Origin: Stenocarpella maydis
Lineage: Eukaryota; Ascomycota; Sordariomycetes; Diaporthales; Diaporthaceae
Direction: 5' to 3'
DNA length: 64,000 bases
NCBI GenBank assembly: GCA_002270565.1
Contig: NQMI01000023.1
Span: forward strand, 1 to 64,000
The translations under genes and the position numbers were made by a program. Shown one piece after another: positions 58,389 to 64,000 of the stretch. The notes beneath the pieces were generated by a model. The model saw nothing but the letters and a program-made list of their open reading frames with translations, was not told the origin of the DNA and made no database searches. Every line of letters begins with the position of its first letter. The first letter of the stretch is position 1.

Positions 58389-59936
58389 GTGATACCACAG
58401 CCAAGTCCCTTTCGGCGCGTCGTGCCCTGGCCCGGCGTTGGTCACCTTTCCGTGGTGGTGGGCCTCGAGGGCGCGAGGCTGAAATCAGTGAGCCAGTTAC
58501 ACCCTGGGAATCGGTATGCTGGCCCCTGGAACCCGGGATCCTCTTGATGGCTGACTTGCTCGTAGATTCTCGGCTCTTGGCGTCCTCCTCACCTGAACTT
58601 GCTAACTCTCCATCGCCTCTTCGAGCCTGCCCGACCGACCGTATGTCCCAGCCACAGGGCCGAAGGCCTTTGAGGCTTGGTGAGCAAATTCAAGAGAATA
58701 GGAAAATGGCGATAGACTCTGGCTCCCGCTCTGTAGGAGATGATGCATTCGCCTGTGAAGATGCTCACGATCGGGCAGTAAGATTGCTTCAAGGGTAGTG
58801 CGATGCGGGAAGGCAATAACTCCCTTTGATTTGGTGGCATTGCCGCCCAGACTGCCACAGTCAGATGCCGCCTTATTCTCCAACCGACTGGGCCATTACT
58901 AGATTTTTACGGTTCCTTAGAAGAAGCCAAGTATCGCAATTGATTTACTACAGGGGGGAGGGGTATATGGAACGGGACCGAGTGCATGTGCTCAGCAATC
59001 CCAACATTGCACAGTCGGAAGCCAGGGACCTGATTGTTTCTGACAGTTCTTGCCAGCCTTTTTAGAGTTGCAGCCTCGCCATCCTGATTTCATACTGGGA
59101 AATCGTCAACAAGCGGTGGCTCGAGATGAGACTTTTTGCAATATAGAGATGAATTTAGACTATTTGGAGGTCCTGAGATGGGTGGAAAGGGCATATTCCT
59201 ACGAGACCCAAAGTCGAAGTCAGCCAAATGTAATTCTACGGATGTAATAGAATATTGCTCAGTTGCTCCGAATCCAAACCGAACACTGAGTTTTGGCTTT
59301 CCAGCCTCTGCTACCAAATGACCTTTCGCTACTTAAGTAGGCCCCGTTCCCTTTGCTTCTTCACCTACGTTTTGCACCCACACAGAAAAGCCAACCACAG
59401 AGGCTACCGACCATCAAGCAGCGCATCTTGAACAGCCACGAGCCAGCAAGCTGCGCTTTGGTCAGCTGCCTCGCTTTCGCCGATTTTTGCGAACCACCGT
59501 TACGCATTTCCATCAACCATTTCTTCCCTCGCAGACCTCTCGTAAACTTTCCTTTGGTAAGTTTCAGCGACCTATCCCCCTCTATCCTCCTCACGTACGT
59601 GTCGATACTTGACGATCGATCGTCAACTATTTTCCTTGTCTATCTGGCGAAGCCTCATGATCTGCCCCCACAATACCCGCACAAGTCACCGTCACCTTCC
59701 CATGCGACGGTGGCGAAGCCACTGGTACATCCACCAGCCCGACTGAGCTCTGTCCCGTTCAAAACTGCTCGCTGACCAATTTTCATCAGTAATCCGTCGC
59801 GCACCTGGCTTAAATTGCGAAGCTGCATTTCATAGCACCCTGCAGGCTGCCTAGGCTCGTTTGCTATCAAAGAGGTAAGTAGGACCGGCTGAAACGACTT
59901 CTCATCCTTCTAACACTGTTACGCCTAGCTTTCAAT
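58389..59936. other. Intergenic region
   Basis: No supported gene. Short open frames at 58544-59321 have no domains. From 59330 on, a CT-rich stretch (59540-59640) and the TAAGT-like sequence near 59875 suggest the promoter and leader of the following gene, perhaps with an intron in the leader. Confidence 0.45.
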
Positions 59937-60945
59937 ATGCCACCCAAGCCTCAGTTTACCCTTGGCGACCAGAACGCTGGTGTCTTTTCCGAGATCTGCC
60001 AAAAGAACGGCATGACGCACTGTTGGCTGCAGTGGAAGTTTGAGATAGCCGTCCTCAGTGAGGCTACTTCACCATTCACTGTTGATACCAAGAGCGACTC
60101 TCTATGCAACCTCGAGGGTGGAGTCAACAAGATCGTGTTCACCATCAACTTCGACGAAGACAACCCGAATGTGATCAACTTCGTCAAGTTCAGCGAGATC
60201 TACGACAACTCGGACAAGAAACACTTCATCGTTACTCAGACATCGATCGACCACGTCCAAGAGGACACCGGATGCACCCTTTGGCTGGAAGTGCCCCCGA
60301 CGGCAGTAAGTACCATTCTTGTCCTGCTACAGTTCCCCCGTCTTTCAGCCCTGGGGTGCTCTATAATCCGTCACTTTGGGACCAGTAGCAGGTGATTAAC
60401 GTGTACTTTAAAAGATCCACGAGGACATCAGCGCCGTTATCAATCTCTGGAAGGTCCAGATCTGCTGCCATCGGTGGAAGGACTTTCTCCCGGCCAGCCC
60501 GGCCACCCAGCTTGAGAAGTCGCACCGTGTCGTGTCCGAAGGAAATGCGGAGTGGTTGAAAAAGCAACTCATCCGGAGAGAGGGCTTGCTCGTGCACAAG
60601 GATAGGGAGCTGGCCGTGAAGCACAAAGACATCGAGAGTCTGACCACCCAGATCAGCGAGCTGAGTATGCAGCTGGCCGATGCTGAGATGAAGTTGGAGG
60701 AATACCGGTCCCTCGACCTGGCCACGCCCAGAAAACGGAAGCTGGCGGCTCCCAGGAGTGGTGCTCGCAAGGCTCCCAGGACGGCACCTGCGAAATCCTC
60801 CGCTACTAGCCCTGGTGGTAGGGCTGAGGAGATGGAGACCCCTACTAAGGGGCCCAGGACCAGGTTTGAAGTTGTGCTGAACGACTTTGAGCCTGAGGAT
60901 CCTTTTGTCGACCGAGACAGGGCCACAAGGAATGGCGTAAAATGA
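59937..60945 (+). CDS. Uncharacterised protein with beta-rich head and coiled coil
   Basis: Two exons (59937-60305, 60415-60945) give 299 residues. The intron has a GTAAGT donor and a GATTAAC branch with AAAAG, and joins in phase 0 (PPTA-IHED). I do not recognise the family. Residues 1 to about 123 are mixed hydrophobic and polar with many beta-prone stretches (WLQWKFEIAVL, NKIVFTINF). Residues about 124-165 look helical. From about 170 to 225 a coiled coil is likely (LAVKHKDIESLTTQISELS...ADAEMKLEEY). The tail is basic (PRKRKLAAPRSGARKAPRTAP) and then acidic. A beta head, coiled coil and basic tail is the layout of XRCC4/Lif1/XLF-type repair scaffolds, but no diagnostic residue proves it. 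A nuclear role is plausible from the KR-rich segment. Confidence 0.7.
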
Positions 60946-61646
60946 GCATGTCGGCCTGGCTGCCTTTGGGCCCCGGCTGTGTATCGGTGAAACGGCCGAG
61001 ATACAAAGGAGGGGTCTCTAATTTGTGGTCCTTTAGTTTTTACCGTCTAGCATTGGTAGCGACATTGGATCGGCTGTGGCACTGCTGTTGGTGTTGCCAT
61101 TGACCAAAGCATGAAGGCTTAATACTTGCACGTCCGCATACATACTTCTGGGAAATGGTAAATGTGTAGCCCACACAGTAGACTTCCTCACAAAACGGGG
61201 CCGGAAAGGGATGTGGCGGATTGTTTATAAAACATAGCCCACAATTTGTGTACATGTTGCCTCGGTTAATACATACTCGGTTGGGTTCCATCAGAGTCAT
61301 GCACTCTCTTGACCACCGCAAAACTTCAGCCTCCGATGCCAGTACTACCTAATGGGATCACGGGAGGGGATGCAGACCCTAACCCTAGAACAAATGTCTC
61401 ATGGGCCTGACTGTTGATGTTAGTCGGTAGGTTGCAGCTGCCACGGCGACACACCTTTTTACTTGTTCGCTCTCCCATTTCAATCACGGCCTGCGACCTT
61501 TCAAAACACAGGACCCTCTTTCGCAGATCCCGACAGGCTTGAGCCCAACGGCTCCGTGCAAAGCCACTGGAACGGACTTCTACTCCTGATCCAAACCTCT
61601 TAGCCTCGAGCGTGTCCTGCAACATCTCAACCACAAGCTCGCCGAC
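60946..61646. other. Intergenic region
   Basis: 701 bp with no supported gene. It holds the terminator of the coiled-coil gene and the promoter and CA/CT-rich leader of the hydrolase gene. A CCCTAACCCTAG at 61375-61386 is too short to mean anything. Confidence 0.5.
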
Positions 61647-62615
61647 ATGAAGTTCCTCGCCGAGCCTGGCATGGACTATGCCTACTGCGGAACGAATGAC
61701 GGCCTCTCACTCGCCTTTCAGACCTCTCTGCCGCTCGAGAGCATCCCTGAGGCCGGCCCCGGCTCACTCAGCGACCGCCGCCGCCAAACATGTATCCTCC
61801 TGATGCATGGCTTTAGCGGCTCCTCCAAGTACTTCACCCGCAACTTCGCCGCGCTATCAGAAGAGCACTGGGTTGTTGCCCCGGACATGCGGGGCCATGG
61901 CGCCTCGGGAAGGACCAAGGGTGGCTACCACGTTGCCAGACTGGCCGCCGACCTGCGGACGATTGTCGAGTCCCTCCGACAGCACGGCAGCATCAAGATC
62001 GTGCCTGTCGGGTGCTCCATCGGCGCCGCCGTCCTATGGACGTACGTCGAGATTTTCGGTGACAGCGACTTCGCCGGCTTCGTCTTCGCCGACCAGGCTC
62101 CGCTCCAGGACCGCTCGCCGTTCGACAACTGGGATGCCTCCAAGGCTCACCTCGGATGTTACGACGAGGCGACTATGCTCGCCGTGCAGCGCGCCTGGAT
62201 AGAGACCCCGGAAGTGGCTCACAAGGGGCTTGTCAGTGAGTGCCTTGGCTACCGCTTCGCTCCCGAGGATAGAGATCAGGTCAGCCCGGACACTGCGGCC
62301 GAGGACGAGGCATTCTTTACAAGCATCAGCGGCCTCTGCGACGGGCAGTGGTTGGCGAGGCTCTTGGCCGACCACACAAGGTACGACCATCGCGAGGCTA
62401 TTGGGCTCATTGGAAAGCCTACTCTTGTCATTGCCGGGCGTCGGACGGGCTGTTTCCCGCTTGATGGCTTGAAGGAGACGGTCGAGAGAGTGAACAGGGG
62501 GGGTGGTAAAGCAGGGCTGGCAAAGTGGTCGGTCTTCGAGAGTGGTCATTGGATGTTCTATGAAGAACCGGAGCGGTTCAACAAGGAAATCGCCGAGTTT
62601 GTGTCTCAGTGTTGA
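61647..62615 (+). CDS. Alpha/beta hydrolase
   Basis: A single exon of 322 residues. Features of the fold are in order: the oxyanion segment LLMHGFSGSS (about 51-60), DMRGHGASG (80-88), nucleophile elbow VGCSIG with Ser124, and a C-terminal SGHWMFYEEPERF with His301 as the likely catalytic base. The usual acid position (G-x-x-D after strand 6) reads GRRT in IAGRRTGCFP; Asp in PLDG a few residues later may serve instead. The family is broad (esterases, epoxide or lactone hydrolases, haloperoxidases), so the substrate is unknown. No signal peptide, so probably intracellular. Full length, with a stop right after EFVSQC. Confidence 0.88.
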   Translation: MKFLAEPGMDYAYCGTNDGLSLAFQTSLPLESIPEAGPGSLSDRRRQTCILLMHGFSGSSKYFTRNFAALSEEHWVVAPDMRGHGASGRTKGGYHVARLAADLRTIVESLRQHGSIKIVPVGCSIGAAVLWTYVEIFGDSDFAGFVFADQAPLQDRSPFDNWDASKAHLGCYDEATMLAVQRAWIETPEVAHKGLVSECLGYRFAPEDRDQVSPDTAAEDEAFFTSISGLCDGQWLARLLADHTRYDHREAIGLIGKPTLVIAGRRTGCFPLDGLKETVERVNRGGGKAGLAKWSVFESGHWMFYEEPERFNKEIAEFVSQC

Positions 62616-63407
62616 GTAAATCCGCATGTTGGGGGGCCTGATCCGCTTCTTACGGAGACTGGGCTGGTCTTCGTTATTCCTAGTCCTTAGATGTTAGCAA
62701 TAACCAAACTAAAATACAAGATTGCCGAAGTCTCATTGGCCCCACCATATCAGTAGCTGCCAGCAGCAACTGCTTGAAACGGAGGAATTACCTCTCTAAA
62801 AATTCCAACGAACACTGCCATCTTGTGCCTTTTCCCTCAATCATATAGGCCTGGCTTGTTCTAGAGTTACTTAGGCATACATGCTTCCAATGGCACAATG
62901 CGCAGTTGAAATACTTTGCGTACATTTAAATCATTTCGGCATATTTGAGCATGCTGGGATTCATGTTGGCTCATAATTAATGAACTCAGATATTCTGTCA
63001 GAGATGTTTGGCCTATAGGCTGACCCGCTGAGTGATGGGAGAGACTCGCTATTGCTTGATATTTTGGGTCTGTATTACATTTATAGGCACCCACCCCCGT
63101 AATACCCACTCTCATTCCCATAACTCCCATTACTCCCACTTTTATAACTCCCACTCTTATAACTCCCACTCTTATAACTCCCACTCTTATAACTCCCACT
63201 CCCACTCTCTTAACTCTTATTCCCACTCTTCTGGAATCTGGGGTGATGATGTTATAGCAGTTTATAGCTAGCTCTTCTAATCCCTATAATGAGTAAAGGG
63301 GAGGAAACTTTCTATTCTTATGATACAAAACCCTAAGAGTTAACTATCAACTTCTTTAACTACCCCTTCTGTTACAAGTAAGGGTGTCTTGGAATTTAAT
63401 TTTGATC
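62616..63407. other. Intergenic region with minisatellite
   Basis: No gene. It contains the 15-bp minisatellite listed next and is otherwise moderately AT-rich. The minus-strand frame at 62867-63226 is open only because the repeat unit is a multiple of three. Confidence 0.5.
63100..63230. repeat. 15-bp minisatellite
   Basis: Tandem units close to TTATAACTCCCACTC, about four near-perfect copies at 63142-63200 with degenerate units on both sides. The TAACTCCCA core recurs throughout. Confidence 0.85.
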
Positions 63408-63998
63408 TCAGCCCCTTTCAGGCTCGGACTTGTGCTTGGAGCTTAGCATTATTGGCCAAGGCTTGCTGCACCCTTTCTTCGGTCGCTTGGCTCCTCCGGA
63501 AGCCACTCCAGGCTTTCTCCGGGAATATATAGTAATAGTCTGCAAGGGCATGAGGCCTATTGCATGCCGCACACGTATCAGTTGAGCCTTTAGCTCCATA
63601 CTGGCTGCGCTTTTGGCCCGAGTTGCTACTACCTGGTTCAGCTTCTCTTGCGTGGTTTCTTCTCATCAATAGAGTAAGCGTCCCCATTACTGTCATGACC
63701 CTTCGGGCCATTGTAGGTAGTTACCCATAGCCCCTTTGTTGCCGCCGCAGATTTATTCTACAAGTCTAGGTAAGGCTTGCAACTCCTCTCGGATAAGGTT
63801 CCCAATGCTTCTGAAGGTAATGCTCCCATCTGCAATTTCCTGTTCCCGTGTTTGTCTGAATATAGTTGCCCAAATTGGGGTGACTCCTTGTAAGGCTTGC
63901 AATAGGTCTGGGACCCATGCAGTTGTCTGTTTTGTCTCCGCAACCCCTTGTTGGGTGGGCTTTGCTATTGCGGTCTCCCATCTGTCAACCCATATCAA
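63408..63998 (-). pseudogene. Decayed copia-type Gag fragment, cut by the window end
   Basis: Two minus-strand frames, 63998-63753 and 63711-63418, together resemble the Gag of fungal Ty1/copia elements. The first has the Trp-rich WVDRWETAIA...WVPDLLQAL region. The second has a zinc knuckle, C-x2-C-x4-H, written CAACNRPHALADYYY, in which the last Cys has become Tyr. A stop ends the first frame after LPRLVE and the frames are out of register. The element would continue beyond position 64000. Its LTR is not seen in the window, so linkage to the LTR cluster at 51-53 kb is unproven. Confidence 0.7.
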
Positions 63999-64000
63999 GG

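Noticed and set aside
62867..63226. Open frame with VGVIR repeats
   Set aside because: Produced by the 15-bp minisatellite, whose length is a multiple of three.

Overview
The window looks like nuclear DNA of a filamentous ascomycete (Pezizomycotina, most likely a Sordariomycete; inferred). Genes carry short introns of about 50-140 nt with GTRNGT donors, CTAAC/CTGAC branch points and YAG acceptors. A GC-rich housekeeping core is flanked by AT-rich, repeat-bearing segments whose C-to-T pattern resembles repeat-induced point mutation (RIP). Gene models below were spliced by hand and kept only where reading phase closes exactly.

Layout. 0-11 kb, accessory: an intact OTT_1508-type deaminase-domain gene, a decayed Clr5-domain gene and a secreted sedolisin (S53) protease. 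11.8-27.1 kb, core: PEX1 (minus) and MCM7 (plus) share a divergent promoter with an MluI cell-cycle box; mS29/DAP3 (minus) and RRS1 (plus) share a second one; then a RhoGAP gene. 27.1-33.0 kb is a gene-empty stretch rich in simple repeats. 33-40.6 kb: the Rab geranylgeranyltransferase beta subunit (BET2) and the clathrin heavy chain (CHC1), convergent. 41-54 kb, accessory: a fungal rhodopsin-type seven-helix protein, a secreted BBE-type FAD oxidase, AT-rich islands and a cluster of three related LTRs. 54-62.6 kb: exonuclease V (EXO5), an unnamed His/Asn-Cys protein resembling LRAT/PPPDE permuted papain folds, an unnamed protein with a predicted beta head and coiled coil, and an alpha/beta hydrolase. 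62.6-64 kb: a 15-bp minisatellite and a decayed copia-type Gag running off the window.

Together the core genes cover replication licensing (MCM7), peroxisome import (PEX1), ribosome assembly (RRS1, mS29), and vesicle traffic and polarity (BET2, CHC1, RhoGAP). The accessory genes fit secretion, surface sensing and defence- or conflict-type roles. The best candidates for undescribed biology are the 259-residue LRAT/PPPDE-like protein at 57.3-58.4 kb and the 299-residue coiled-coil protein at 59.9-60.9 kb. The LTR cluster with unequal RIP decay is the best structural observation.
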